A stretch of DNA of 60,832 nucleotides from Thalassovita gelatinovora (GCF_001458355.1 NZ_CYSA01000001.1:1-60832); one strand, 5' to 3'; positions 17,507 to 26,796 are shown, counted from the first letter of the stretch. Notes: generated by a model not told the origin, from the sequence alone. Numbers and translations are program-made.

Positions 17507-18583
17507 ATGGCGAATTTTGATGCTCAGGTAATGGAATCCCAAAAACAGGTCGCCGAGGCGCAAGCCAAGATCGCCGAATTGACTTCGCGGATCGAAACCG
17601 CACGGGATCAGATCGCATCGGGCGATGCGACGATGATCGACATCGAAAACGCCACGCTGGAAGACGTCCATGCCCATACCGATGTGATGAACGCCAATAT
17701 TGCCGAACTGATCATGGGGCTGGATGACGTCACCGCCGCCTTTTCCAAGGATTTCGACGAGATGCGCACCAAGACGGGCTGGGAAAGCTTCGTCGGTGTG
17801 TTTTCCAAGGGGAAATCGGAATCGCTGCGCCAAGAACGGATGCGCACCGCCAATATCGATGACAAGTTGCAAGACCTGATCGCCAAATCCGACGTGATCA
17901 CCCAATTACTGGAAACCCAGCTGGCGACGCTGAACGAACAGAAGACGAAGGTTGAAACCAACCTGTCCGAAACTTTGGACGACCGCGAATTCACCGTCAG
18001 CGAATTGGAAGACACCCGCGCGCAGATCATGGCGATGGACCCCAGGATCATCGAATTGGAAAACAAGATCAGCGTCACGCAGGACGCGGCCGAACGGACC
18101 AAGCTGGAAACCGAACTGGCCGATCTGAACAAGGCCTATAACGAATTGGTGCAGGCCGAACAGGTCAAGCTGGCCAAATCGCAGACCTTGGAACGCTATA
18201 TCGAGAAGGGCAAAACTTGGGTTGATAGCCTGCAAAATCAGGCCGCAACCCAGATGGTTCTGATCAACAAGCTGCAAACGGATACCAAGCAGCGGGTGGT
18301 TTTGTATGATGCGTTATCGAAATCGCTGAAGACGGCGCAGCAACAGGACGTGGCGCATAGGATCAACGAAATCGGCGTGCAAACCGATAAGGAAGCACAG
18401 GCCGCCATGGCCGCGATCGGCACCGCCACCAATCAGCGGATGGCCGACATGATGGAAAAGCACGAGGAACACATGGTGTTCGCCCGCGAAGTGCTGGAAG
18501 CCAAGGCCAAGGCGGATGAGCGTTTCGCCCGCCGATTCCAGACGATTGTCGAAAAGCATGACAAGAACCTGTATGGGGCATGA
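17507..18583 (+). CDS. Coiled-coil protein, first gene of the unknown operon
   Basis: A 358-residue soluble, highly charged protein with almost no Pro or Cys. Long heptad-like helices run over about residues 1-55, 130-220 and 285-350 (MESQKQVAEAQAKIAELTSR; KLETELADLNKAYNELVQAE). It has no signal peptide and no membrane segment. A central stretch WESFVGVFSKGKSESLRQER may be an amphipathic insertion. The overall look resembles TelA-type toxic-anion-resistance proteins, but I cannot assert the family. It starts the operon that leads to an AAA+ ATPase and two membrane proteins; a scaffold or adaptor for the ATPase is an inference. Confidence 0.75.
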   Translation: MANFDAQVMESQKQVAEAQAKIAELTSRIETARDQIASGDATMIDIENATLEDVHAHTDVMNANIAELIMGLDDVTAAFSKDFDEMRTKTGWESFVGVFSKGKSESLRQERMRTANIDDKLQDLIAKSDVITQLLETQLATLNEQKTKVETNLSETLDDREFTVSELEDTRAQIMAMDPRIIELENKISVTQDAAERTKLETELADLNKAYNELVQAEQVKLAKSQTLERYIEKGKTWVDSLQNQAATQMVLINKLQTDTKQRVVLYDALSKSLKTAQQQDVAHRINEIGVQTDKEAQAAMAAIGTATNQRMADMMEKHEEHMVFAREVLEAKAKADERFARRFQTIVEKHDKNLYGA

Positions 18584-18744
18584 CCTGTTGGGTTGACCCT
18601 GCTTTGCCCGGCCCAAGGTCGGGCACCACGCGGCCCCACAGCAGCGGACCATCCGGCGTGGGCGCGCCGAGGTGCACGCCATGACTGCAAATCCACAACA
18701 TGCCTTTGCAGGATCGGGGGCCACGCGGCAGGGATGCGATTACG

Positions 18745-19917
18745 ATGACTGACGATAGACCTTTTCCAACGTCCGGCAGTTCACATATGACATCTGAAAA
18801 GGTGGACATCACGCGGGACCATGCGGCATTGCGCGACACTTTCGCCAGCCGCCGCTATTTTCGCAAATTCGAACGGATTACCGACCATCTGGGCAGCGTT
18901 GCGGCCCAGATGCAGGTCGAAGGCGAACTGAGCGCGCAGGAGGTAAAAATCCTGATGCGCTATCTGGTCCAGATCGGTTTCACCTTCAAGGCACTGAGCA
19001 TGAAATATCTGCTGACCGGGCGCGATACCGGGCAGTTTTTCGGATCGTTGGCGATCGACACGGTCGAAAGCGGGTTCCCGGTGTTCAACGAACTTCTGGT
19101 GATGGCCAATGACGTGATGCAGGCCGAACAGCATCTGGAAAACATGCCAAGTGCAGAGGCCATCAAGCAGCAGATGGTGGCAAAGATCGTGGGCGATCAT
19201 GCGATCCCGACCAAGCTGCAATTCGCACTGTCGCAGCGGCTGTATTACGAAGAACTGATCAAGGGACAGATGTTCTGGGCCCGCAACGATCCGCGCGCGG
19301 TGTGGCTGGGCGGCGACGAACGGCGACGCTACCTGCTGCATTGGGCGGTCTATGACAGCGAAGTGAACCTGCCGGTTCTGTACATGATGGAACTGGAAGA
19401 TTCCGGGCGCAACGGCTTGCCCAAGGACGAACGGCGCTGGCCCGAGGTGCAGGCGCATCTGATGGGGCAATCGCTGGGCGGGTTGAAATTAGTCACCATC
19501 GCCAAGGGGTTCGACGAACAATTCAACGATCTGCACCCGAAACGGTTCCGCCGCATCCATCTGGGGCCGATGTACAGCCACGCCTATACCCGGCAATCGG
19601 GCCCGTTGCGCGAAGTTCTGGCCGAAGCGGAAAGCCCCGAAGGGCAGGATTGGGCATTGGCCTGGACGGTGGAGGAGCTGCAAAGCGAACGGGTGAGCGA
19701 AGAAAAGGTCGGGTGGTTTTCCACCGCCGAGCGCGAGGTTTTCGCGCTTGATCCGTTCGGCGGGCGCGGGGTGGAAACCGGGGCGACGCGGGTCGAGCGC
19801 AGCATCATCCTGCCCGAGCGGCCCTATCAGGTGCTGGTGGAAAAGGCGCCGCCGGGATTTGCCAATATTCGGAAATTCGTGGTCAGCCCGACAGGCCGGG
19901 TTTTGAGCTACCGCTAG
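18745..19917 (+). CDS. Uncharacterised protein of the AAA+/GHKL operon
   Basis: About 390 residues from ATG 18745 (MTDDRPFPTSG); the next in-frame ATG at 18787 (MTSEKVDIT) is nearly as good because neither has a strong ribosome-binding site. No membrane segment or signal peptide. The N-terminal 120 residues look helical (QEVKILMRYLVQIGFTFKALSMKYLL); the second half is a mixed fold with WLGGDERRRYLLHWAVYDS and a closing PTGRVLSYR. No catalytic motif is recognised. It lies 161 bases after the coiled-coil gene and 17 before the AAA+ gene, so it is in the same operon and probably the same complex. Confidence 0.75.
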   Translation: MTDDRPFPTSGSSHMTSEKVDITRDHAALRDTFASRRYFRKFERITDHLGSVAAQMQVEGELSAQEVKILMRYLVQIGFTFKALSMKYLLTGRDTGQFFGSLAIDTVESGFPVFNELLVMANDVMQAEQHLENMPSAEAIKQQMVAKIVGDHAIPTKLQFALSQRLYYEELIKGQMFWARNDPRAVWLGGDERRRYLLHWAVYDSEVNLPVLYMMELEDSGRNGLPKDERRWPEVQAHLMGQSLGGLKLVTIAKGFDEQFNDLHPKRFRRIHLGPMYSHAYTRQSGPLREVLAEAESPEGQDWALAWTVEELQSERVSEEKVGWFSTAEREVFALDPFGGRGVETGATRVERSIILPERPYQVLVEKAPPGFANIRKFVVSPTGRVLSYR

Positions 19918-19934
19918 GAAATGAAGGTGAGATC

Positions 19935-21872
19935 ATGAGCCAGACAAGCGATCAGATGGAGCTGCGCGAGGAAGATATCCGGGCCCATTATGATGCTGCC
20001 GTGGCGATGCTGAACGGCATCGATCATACCCCGCGCATTGCCAAGGGCAAGGATGCGGCGGGTGCGCCGGGGCGGTCTTCGGGGGTTGTCGGGCATCGCC
20101 GGTTCCGGTCGACCACGCCGGGGATGGTGACGCGGTCCACCGCGCGGCCCGAAGGGGTGAAACTGTTGCAGCGGATCGAAACATCGGACGGGGCGGATGC
20201 GCTGATTTCTCCGTTGCAGGCGGGTGTGATGAACGGCTTGCGCCGGGCTTTGGCGATTGCTTTGGCGATGGGGGCGGCCTATGCGGCGCAAACCGGGTTG
20301 GCCGGGTTGAAACGGGCCAATCTGGACGGGGCGTTGCCGCCGGATCGCAAGAATGATTTTTCCGAACTTCTGGCCGGTGAGGCGCTAGTCAGTCTGCATG
20401 TCTTTGCCAACGCGACCGCGTTTTTACTGGCCCCGCATGCCAGCGAAGCCCCGGTCGAAGTGGGACAGGTCGAAGAAATCCTGACCGACAATGCGCAACT
20501 GGCCTTGCATGGGGCGCTGTGGGAATTGGATCAGGAACTGGCGCGGTTTGCCAAGGATGACGCGACCTTGGTGGCGACGGTGACGGCCTTTGCCGAACAA
20601 TTGATGGAACAGGTTGCCTTGCGGGCGCAGAGCATGGGGCGGTTGCAGGCCTTTGGCCGGACCAGCTGGAAGGTCGAGGCGGATGATTTCGCCATTCAGG
20701 GCTTTACCCCGGCGCGCAAGGCGCGGGGCAGCACCTTGACCATGCAATTCAAGAAACCGCATCAGGTGGTGGGCAATCACATCGCCAAATATCAGGCTTT
20801 GCGGTTGTCTAAGATGCTGATGGCCTATGATTTCGACCGCCGGCTTAATCCGTTCGCGGAACTGGGCGGGTTCATTTTCACCTTCATGGGCGATGGCAAG
20901 CCGGGGACCGGCAAGACCACGCTGATTCAGATGATGGCCGGGTTGATCCATGACTATTGTCAGGCGGTGGATTATCCGTTCCGGTTTCAGAACCTGAGCA
21001 CCGAAAACATCGACAGCTATCAGGGCAAATCGGGGCAGAACGCCAAGGCCTTCATCAACAACATCATCGACCCGCATGTGATCGGCTTTGGCACCATTGA
21101 CGATATCGATCAATTGGCGGGCAAGCGTGGCGACCGGCAATCCAGCGCCGGGCAGTTGGAAATCACCGCCGTGCTGATGGAAAGCTTTGCCGGGGCCAAC
21201 ACGGTGGTGCGCGGCAATTGCACCTTCGGGATGTTTTCCAATTACCCCGAAAACGTCGACGATGCTTTGCGGCAACGGGCCGGGGCGCGGTTCCTGGTCG
21301 ATGGGCCGCAAACGCGGGAGGATTACATCGACATCCTGCATCTGTTGATGGGTAAGAATCATGATATCCCATTGGGCGATCACGACCTTTATGCGGCGCA
21401 GGAAATCAGGACCGCCGTCGCGCGGTCGTTCGAAGCGCATTCCAAACCGCACGAGGCGGGGTTGTTGAACGTGTTCGACCGGGTACATGACCGGATCGGC
21501 GAATTGGACACGATCGCCAAGATGGGCAGCTATCTGAAAGCCATTCAGGAAGCGGATGAGCGGTTCACCGGCCGCGCGATCAAGAACATCACCGACGCGG
21601 TGAAGGTCCGCGCGATGGATTTCGAACTGCCGGATGAATGGATGGAAAAACCCGATCTGTTCCTGTTCCAAAGCTACGAGCGCAAAAAGGACATGATCGC
21701 GGCGCTGCGGGTGCCGATCACCCCCGACATGGTGTTGCAGGAAATCAACCGTTATGCGGATTCCGAGTTCCGCTATGCCGACAAGTCGGACGAGGTGGCC
21801 ATCGAGACGATGGTGCGGGAGTTCGAGCGACAAGAGGAAGCGAAGAAAAGGTATTTGGAGGGGAAGGAATAA
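19935..21872 (+). CDS. AAA+ ATPase of the unknown operon
   Basis: A 645-residue ATPase with a 310-residue helical N-terminal region of unknown fold. Walker A is GDGKPGTGKTT (residues 319-329). The Walker B equivalent is VIGFGTIDDID (382-392), followed by a sensor-1-like Asn436 in MFSNYPENVDD and Arg446/Arg448 in ALRQRAGARF as candidate arginine fingers. This is a classical AAA+ core, expected to assemble into a ring and remodel a protein or membrane partner. A GGTGAG ribosome-binding site precedes ATG 19935. The gene ends two bases before the GHKL-like gene. The partner is unknown, but two small membrane proteins in the operon suggest action at the membrane. Confidence 0.88.
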   Translation: MSQTSDQMELREEDIRAHYDAAVAMLNGIDHTPRIAKGKDAAGAPGRSSGVVGHRRFRSTTPGMVTRSTARPEGVKLLQRIETSDGADALISPLQAGVMNGLRRALAIALAMGAAYAAQTGLAGLKRANLDGALPPDRKNDFSELLAGEALVSLHVFANATAFLLAPHASEAPVEVGQVEEILTDNAQLALHGALWELDQELARFAKDDATLVATVTAFAEQLMEQVALRAQSMGRLQAFGRTSWKVEADDFAIQGFTPARKARGSTLTMQFKKPHQVVGNHIAKYQALRLSKMLMAYDFDRRLNPFAELGGFIFTFMGDGKPGTGKTTLIQMMAGLIHDYCQAVDYPFRFQNLSTENIDSYQGKSGQNAKAFINNIIDPHVIGFGTIDDIDQLAGKRGDRQSSAGQLEITAVLMESFAGANTVVRGNCTFGMFSNYPENVDDALRQRAGARFLVDGPQTREDYIDILHLLMGKNHDIPLGDHDLYAAQEIRTAVARSFEAHSKPHEAGLLNVFDRVHDRIGELDTIAKMGSYLKAIQEADERFTGRAIKNITDAVKVRAMDFELPDEWMEKPDLFLFQSYERKKDMIAALRVPITPDMVLQEINRYADSEFRYADKSDEVAIETMVREFERQEEAKKRYLEGKE

Positions 21873-21874
21873 TT

Positions 21875-22906
21875 ATGCCCAATGCTCGGATTGATTTCCC
21901 AAGGAAAACTGATTTAGAAAGTCTGTTTAAGTTTTCAATTGAGCTTGACTACTACACGCAGCATGATCGAATTATTATTGATATGCCTGAGAAATCGTTC
22001 TGCGGTCCATTTGCCATGCTTTTAATAGCGACAAAAATATCACACCTAATTAGCCGGCACCCAAATACAAAAGTTGTTTTCAATAATTGGGAGTCGCATG
22101 GATATCTTTCCCATATGGGTTTCTTTTCTATGTGCGGATTTGATCACGGGAAGCAGGTCGGAGAGGCTTGGGGGAGCAGAAATTACGTTCCCATTAGCCA
22201 ATTGACCAGGGGAAGTCTAATAGAGAGAGATGTTGATAAGTATGAGGAAATGCAGGACCTTCTGCAGCGACGTGTTGATAGAGTCGCAGAAATAATAGCG
22301 CATGACACAGAGAAGAACCGCGTCCTGCTCGATGTGCTGTCGTACTCATTGAGGGAAGTGTTTAGAAATGTTTTTGAGCATGGAGAGACGGACAGCCTGT
22401 ATTACTGTGCGCAGTATTGGCCAAAGAGTGGGAAAGTCGAGTTTTCTGTCTCTGACTTTGGGGTTGGGGTGTGTAGGGGGTTAGGGACAAATCCAAATTT
22501 TCGGTTCAAGTCTGACAAAGAGGCAATTGAATACGCTTTGCTGCCTGGCGTTTCCGGCCGAACGCATCAACGGCGGGTCTCCAGCAATTGGTTCAATTCT
22601 GGGTATGGCCTGTATATGACTAGCCGCCTAGCTCGAAATGGCGGAAACTTCACCATTGCCAGCGGGCAAGACGCAATACAGCTTACCCCAAAGACAAAGA
22701 CAAACTTTATCGCATCGTTTCCAGGAACGATTCTTCGGGTGAATTTGGATACCAGCAAGATTGGTGATGTCCAAAGTAGATTGTCTGAGTTTCGTGAAGA
22801 AGGGAAGAAGATAGCGCAGGAAATTAAAGGCTCTGGAAATCGCCCTCCTTCCGCTATGTCCTTGTTGCTTCGGCGTGATTACGAAAGCGAAGTTAAAAGA
22901 AAATGA
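21875..22906 (+). CDS. STAS-like plus GHKL (histidine-kinase-type) ATPase, AT-rich insert in operon
   Basis: A 343-residue protein. Residues 1-90 look like a STAS-type domain (RIIIDMPEKSFCGPFAMLL). Residues 150-300 carry a Bergerat ATP fold: N-box Glu161/Asn165/His169 in LREVFRNVFEHG, G1 DFGVGV (194-199), and G2 SGYGLYMTSRLA (242-253). There is no phospho-acceptor His box. Composition differs sharply from its neighbours: 22021-22080 has only 20 G or C of 60, while flanking genes look about 55-65 percent GC. It begins two bases after the AAA+ stop and its stop overlaps the next start (ATGA), so a foreign gene has been fitted cleanly into the operon. Function unknown; anti-sigma-like or defence roles are possible. 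Confidence 0.82.
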   Translation: MPNARIDFPRKTDLESLFKFSIELDYYTQHDRIIIDMPEKSFCGPFAMLLIATKISHLISRHPNTKVVFNNWESHGYLSHMGFFSMCGFDHGKQVGEAWGSRNYVPISQLTRGSLIERDVDKYEEMQDLLQRRVDRVAEIIAHDTEKNRVLLDVLSYSLREVFRNVFEHGETDSLYYCAQYWPKSGKVEFSVSDFGVGVCRGLGTNPNFRFKSDKEAIEYALLPGVSGRTHQRRVSSNWFNSGYGLYMTSRLARNGGNFTIASGQDAIQLTPKTKTNFIASFPGTILRVNLDTSKIGDVQSRLSEFREEGKKIAQEIKGSGNRPPSAMSLLLRRDYESEVKRK

Positions 22907-24273
22907 AACGCCTCATCACCCGTGGCCTGATGTTCGGCAACCTGATCCATGTCAGCAGCCCCGCCTTGGTGGAGCGCTATAACCGCGCGCTGATCCATCT
23001 GACCGGCAAGCGTACGGAGCTTGCCGATTTTCATATCGACATTTCCGGATATTCCCCGGAAGTGGGCGATGAGTTGGACGACCCCCTTTACCTCAACCCC
23101 AACGGGGTCAACCGGCAGTTCATTTTGCTTTCCACGGCGCAGAAAACCGCGCCACTGCTGAATGTCAAATTTTCGATGTCGCGCAGCATCCTGCGCCAGT
23201 TCATCGAAGAAAACGAAGCGCAGCTTTTCGCGCTGACCGCCAAGGACGCGGTGGCGGGGGAATTGCTTAATTCCGTGTATGCGGTCAGCGATCCACGGGC
23301 ATTGTTCAATATCCGCAAGATCAAGATCGAGGCCGACACCACCGCCGGCACCGTCCGCGATGCCGAACAGCTGGGCCAGAAGATCGACCGGTTCATGGCC
23401 GAAGATGACGCCTGGTTCGACGATGTGTTGATCGCGGACATGGTGACGCTGGCCAAGAGGACCGGCGATGTGACCCGCAACCCGGTGCGGTTGAAACAGA
23501 TGGAATTCGGTCAGGACAATTTCTGGACCGCGCATTTCGGTGGGCTTTATATTTTCCGTGGTCTGGATCATCCGGCGGCGATTTCTGCCGGGGATAAAGC
23601 GCAGTTCGGCAAGCTGCCGATCAAGTACACATTCGATTTCAACGACCGCAACCAGATCGCCAAATTCTTCGAATATAACGATCTGGTCGAACCGATCGTC
23701 AAGGCGCGCGGCATCGATGCCGGGGCGATCCTGCGCCAGAAACTGGATTTCATCATCGTAGATGCGGCACAGGAAACCGGCATCGACCTGACCGGCGCCA
23801 ACCGCCGCGATATCCGTGCGCTGGCCCGCGCCCATGCCGCGGATTTGCCCGAGGAATTCCACGGGCTTCAGGCGCTGTTGCGATGGGCCGAGGACGAAGG
23901 GCCGTGGCCGCGGATCACTTCGGATCACCCGGCCTATTTCTATACGTTACGCGCCGCCGACCATCCCGACCGCGATCTGGTCAACATGTTGCTGGCGGAA
24001 CTTGCCCCCAAGGATGTGCGGCAATTGTTCATTTGCCACAAGGAAGCGTTCTATCGGGCCTATCAAGGCTGGAGCGAGGCCAAGAAATCCTATGTGGCGG
24101 ATTTCCTTGATCGGGAATATCAGGTCGACAAGGCTGGGGCGCGGGCGGCGTTGTTCGGGCATGATGATGCGATGGCGGAACCGGTGCGGCAACCGGATCT
24201 GATAGACCGGGTGGGGCCATGGGGCGCAATTCGGCGCAAACGGGGGGGTGTCAAAGGCCCCTGGGGCGGATAG
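22903..24273 (+). CDS. Uncharacterised protein after the GHKL-like gene
   Basis: A 456-residue soluble protein beginning MKRLITRGLMFGNLIHVSSPALVERYN. It has no signal peptide, no membrane segment and no motif I can assign; a stretch VADFLDREYQVDKAGARAALFG is near the C-terminus, and the end is basic and Gly-rich (KRGGVKGPWGG). It looks like one of the Roseobacter DUF families, though I cannot name it with confidence. Its ATG overlaps the GHKL-like stop by four bases; before any GHKL insertion it would have followed the AAA+ gene directly. Codon use is GC-rich like the AAA+ gene, so these two are probably the ancestral pair. Confidence 0.75.
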   Translation: MKRLITRGLMFGNLIHVSSPALVERYNRALIHLTGKRTELADFHIDISGYSPEVGDELDDPLYLNPNGVNRQFILLSTAQKTAPLLNVKFSMSRSILRQFIEENEAQLFALTAKDAVAGELLNSVYAVSDPRALFNIRKIKIEADTTAGTVRDAEQLGQKIDRFMAEDDAWFDDVLIADMVTLAKRTGDVTRNPVRLKQMEFGQDNFWTAHFGGLYIFRGLDHPAAISAGDKAQFGKLPIKYTFDFNDRNQIAKFFEYNDLVEPIVKARGIDAGAILRQKLDFIIVDAAQETGIDLTGANRRDIRALARAHAADLPEEFHGLQALLRWAEDEGPWPRITSDHPAYFYTLRAADHPDRDLVNMLLAELAPKDVRQLFICHKEAFYRAYQGWSEAKKSYVADFLDREYQVDKAGARAALFGHDDAMAEPVRQPDLIDRVGPWGAIRRKRGGVKGPWGG

Positions 24274-24282
24274 GAGACGAAA

Positions 24283-24549
24283 ATGTTTGGACTTGCGCGG
24301 TTTCTGATTATTGGATTTGTCATTCTGACCCTTATCTATACAGGGGTGTCGCTTTGGTCCCGATCGGTCCGCAAGGCCAAGTTGAAAAAGGAATGGGAAG
24401 AAGAGATCCGCAAAGGCGACAAGGAAGACTTTGTCGACGAGGGTCTGGAAGATTATTCGCATTCCTTCCGGCGCAAACTGATATTGCTGGTCTATGTCGT
24501 GCCGGTTCTGCTGGTTCTGTTGATCATCTATCTTGTAAATATGAATTAA
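24283..24549 (+). CDS. Small two-helix membrane protein
   Basis: An 88-residue protein with two transmembrane segments (residues 4-24, LARFLIIGFVILTLIYTG; 66-86, ILLVYVVPVLLVLLIIYLV) joined by a charged linker of about 40 residues (KAKLKKEWEEEIRKGDKED). It starts nine bases after the previous gene and ends 13 before the next. The basic-acidic linker would lie on one side of the inner membrane and could dock a partner such as the AAA+ or coiled-coil protein. Family not recognised. Confidence 0.72.
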   Translation: MFGLARFLIIGFVILTLIYTGVSLWSRSVRKAKLKKEWEEEIRKGDKEDFVDEGLEDYSHSFRRKLILLVYVVPVLLVLLIIYLVNMN

Positions 24550-24562
24550 GGAGGCCGCTGCA

Positions 24563-25210
24563 ATGGTCTATTTCAAATGGGCATTCTGGGGCACGATCTG
24601 GCTGATCGTGGCGGCTTTTTTCCATTACACCCTGCCACAGCACGATATCGTGCGGATCGTGAACACCTATGAAGAACGTCAGGATCTGAGCGACTGGACC
24701 CGGCGGTTCTGGTCAACACCGGACGATCAGTCACAAACACTGGAAAATCGCGATGTGCAGTTCATCCAGGCGGTCACGCCCGAAGGCAAGGCCCGGGTGT
24801 ATCGCAACGAAGATACCGGTTGGCACTGGCCACCCTATTTCAAGTTCGACACCGCCAATCTTTATACCGAAGCGAATGATGCCAAATCCACCAAGGCACA
24901 ACCGGAATGGTATTCGATCACCCATTACGGGTGGCGCAATGAATATCTGTCAATCTTCCCCAACGCGGTGGCGTTGAAGCCGGTTGCGGGACCGGATGCG
25001 ACCATCATTCCGTGGCTGAACATCGTCATCCTGACGCTGTTCTTTGCGCTGGTCTGGGCGCTCTGGGTGCGTTGGCGGCGGTTCCGGCGCAACCGGATCG
25101 ATCCGATGCTGGAAGGGTTCGAAGACAGCTATGATGCGGCGTCCGACGCCGTTGCGGATCGGCGCGGCCGGATCGGTCGTTGGCTGGGCAGTTGGAAATC
25201 GAAAAAGTAA
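24563..25210 (+). CDS. DUF1523-type membrane protein
   Basis: A 215-residue protein matching my recall of the Rhodobacterales DUF1523 family: WAFWGTIWLIVAAFFHYTLPQHDIVRIV at the start, then a region of about 110 residues outside the membrane (RNEDTGWHWPPYFKFDTANL; YGWRNEYLSIFPNAVAL), then a second membrane helix near residues 153-172 (WLNIVILTLFFALVWALWV) and a basic tail. AAGGAGG precedes ATG 24563. Last gene of the operon. It likely sits in the inner membrane with its middle domain in the periplasm; function unknown. Confidence 0.75.
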   Translation: MVYFKWAFWGTIWLIVAAFFHYTLPQHDIVRIVNTYEERQDLSDWTRRFWSTPDDQSQTLENRDVQFIQAVTPEGKARVYRNEDTGWHWPPYFKFDTANLYTEANDAKSTKAQPEWYSITHYGWRNEYLSIFPNAVALKPVAGPDATIIPWLNIVILTLFFALVWALWVRWRRFRRNRIDPMLEGFEDSYDAASDAVADRRGRIGRWLGSWKSKK

Positions 25211-25231
25211 GGCAGAAACTGCGGTGGCCGG

Positions 25232-26686
25232 TCAGCGCAACGCTTCGGCAATGCGTCTGATCCCTTCGGGAATCCGGTCAGCCGGGATCGAAGAATAGGC
25301 CAACCGGAAGAAGTTCTTCGGGGCGTCGGGACCGTTGAAAAACCGTTCCCCCGCTTCGAACAAAACCCCCGTTTGCATCAGCTCTTTGGCGACCCGTCCC
25401 ATATCGGTGCCTTCCGGCGCACGCATCCACAAGGACGACCCGCCAAAGGACCGCGCCCCAGCGATGTCCAGCCCGTAATCGCGCACCGCCTGTTCCATCA
25501 CCGCCCGGCGTTCGGCCAGAACCTTGCTCATCCGCCGGATCTGCGCATCGTAATGGCCAAGGCTGAGGAAATAGGCGGCGGTGCGTTGGATATGCCCCGG
25601 AGGATGGCGCAGCACGCTGGCGCGCAATGCCCGAGCTTCGCGGATAAAGGGTTCGGACCCGACCAGATACCCCAGCCGCAGCCCCGGAAACAGCGATTTG
25701 GAAAAACTGCCGACATAGATCACCCGGCCATCCGCATCGAGCGATTTCAAGGCGGGCGACGCGGGCGACAGAAACGACATTTCGAATTCGTAATCATCTT
25801 CGACGATCAACGCCCCCATGTCGCGGGCGCGTTGCAGCAACCGGCGCCGGCGCGCCACCGGCATGGTGGCCGAGGTTGGGCATTGATGCGACGGGGTGGT
25901 AAAGATCACGTCGCTGTCATCGGGGATCGCATCCGGCAGCAATCCGTCCTGATCCACATCGACCGGGGCCAGACGGCAATGCGATTGGGTCAGGATATCG
26001 CGCAACGCCGGATAGCACGGGTTTTCAATCGCGGCCAAACGCTGCGGGGTCAGCAGAACCTGCACCGTCAGCCATAGTGCATTCTGCGCCCCAAGTGTCA
26101 GCAGCACCTCGGACGGGCGCGCGTGGATGCCCCGGCGCGGCAGGCTGTGGCGCAAGATGAATTCGATCAGCTGCGGATCATCCTGATCGTAATAATCCGC
26201 CGTCATCGCGCCGAAATCTTTCTGTCCCAGCGCCCGCAAGGCACAAAGCCGCCAATGGGCATGATCGAACAGGGTTGGATCGGTTTGCCCATAGATGAAG
26301 GGATAGCGGTATTTCGACCAATCCAGCGGCCGTTCGATCGCGAAATTGCTGATGAAACGCTGACCGATCGCATGCGACCAGTCGACCGGATCGCCGTCGG
26401 GCATTTCTGGCCGGTCGGGCATCGGTTCGGGGGCGGTTTCAGATACGAAATAGCCCGACCGCCCGCGCGAACTGAGATAATCATTGGCCACCAGTTCGGT
26501 ATAGGCCAGCGTGACGGTGATCCGGCTGACGCCCAGATGCTGCGCCAGCTTGCGGGTCGAGGGCAGCTTTTCCCCACGCCGGAATCGACCCGACAGGATG
26601 CCCGCCGCGATCATCTGCTGGATCTGCGCCTGCAACGTGCCCTGCGCCTTTGGATCAAGGAAAAAGGTTTCAACCGGGATCGACAT
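25232..26686 (-). CDS. MocR-type (GntR plus aminotransferase-fold) regulator
   Basis: A 484-residue fusion regulator. Residues 15-75 form a GntR winged helix (GEKLPSTRKLAQHLGVSRIT); residues 110-480 form a class I aminotransferase fold with the PLP-Lys at Lys330 (YVGSFSKSLFPG) and EDDYEFEMSF. MocR proteins use PLP or an amine to control nearby genes. It is divergent from the ketopantoate reductase-like gene, and the gap holds direct repeats matching MocR sites. The related regulator TauR controls taurine genes in Rhodobacter; a probable taurine aminotransferase lies 2 kb away with TauR-like sites, so this could be TauR, but it is not adjacent to that gene. Confidence 0.9.
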   Translation of the reverse strand: MSIPVETFFLDPKAQGTLQAQIQQMIAAGILSGRFRRGEKLPSTRKLAQHLGVSRITVTLAYTELVANDYLSSRGRSGYFVSETAPEPMPDRPEMPDGDPVDWSHAIGQRFISNFAIERPLDWSKYRYPFIYGQTDPTLFDHAHWRLCALRALGQKDFGAMTADYYDQDDPQLIEFILRHSLPRRGIHARPSEVLLTLGAQNALWLTVQVLLTPQRLAAIENPCYPALRDILTQSHCRLAPVDVDQDGLLPDAIPDDSDVIFTTPSHQCPTSATMPVARRRRLLQRARDMGALIVEDDYEFEMSFLSPASPALKSLDADGRVIYVGSFSKSLFPGLRLGYLVGSEPFIREARALRASVLRHPPGHIQRTAAYFLSLGHYDAQIRRMSKVLAERRAVMEQAVRDYGLDIAGARSFGGSSLWMRAPEGTDMGRVAKELMQTGVLFEAGERFFNGPDAPKNFFRLAYSSIPADRIPEGIRRIAEALR

Positions 26687-26699
26687 TTGCCCTTCATAT

Positions 26700-26731
26700 C
26701 TGGTCTTATTGAGCGGGTAAATTGGTCTTAT
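26700..26731. promoter_or_regulatory. Direct repeats, candidate MocR operator
   Basis: CTGGTCTTAT (26700-26709) and TTGGTCTTAT (26722-26731) share nine of ten bases and are 22 bases apart, two DNA turns on the same face. They lie between the divergent MocR start (26686) and the reductase start (26797). Direct repeats are the usual operator form for MocR dimers. They resemble the TauR consensus CTGGACYTAA recalled from Rhodobacter but differ at the fifth base. Confidence 0.55.
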
Positions 26732-26796
26732 CGGAACGCCAGACTGCAGCGCGACCTGTCAGCACGGTTGTCTGCGCGGATAGAAAAGGAATGGTC

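Noticed and set aside
18588-18744. A further gene between the coiled-coil gene and the next
   Set aside because: Short frames exist on both strands, but there is no ribosome-binding site or similarity; treated as operon spacer.
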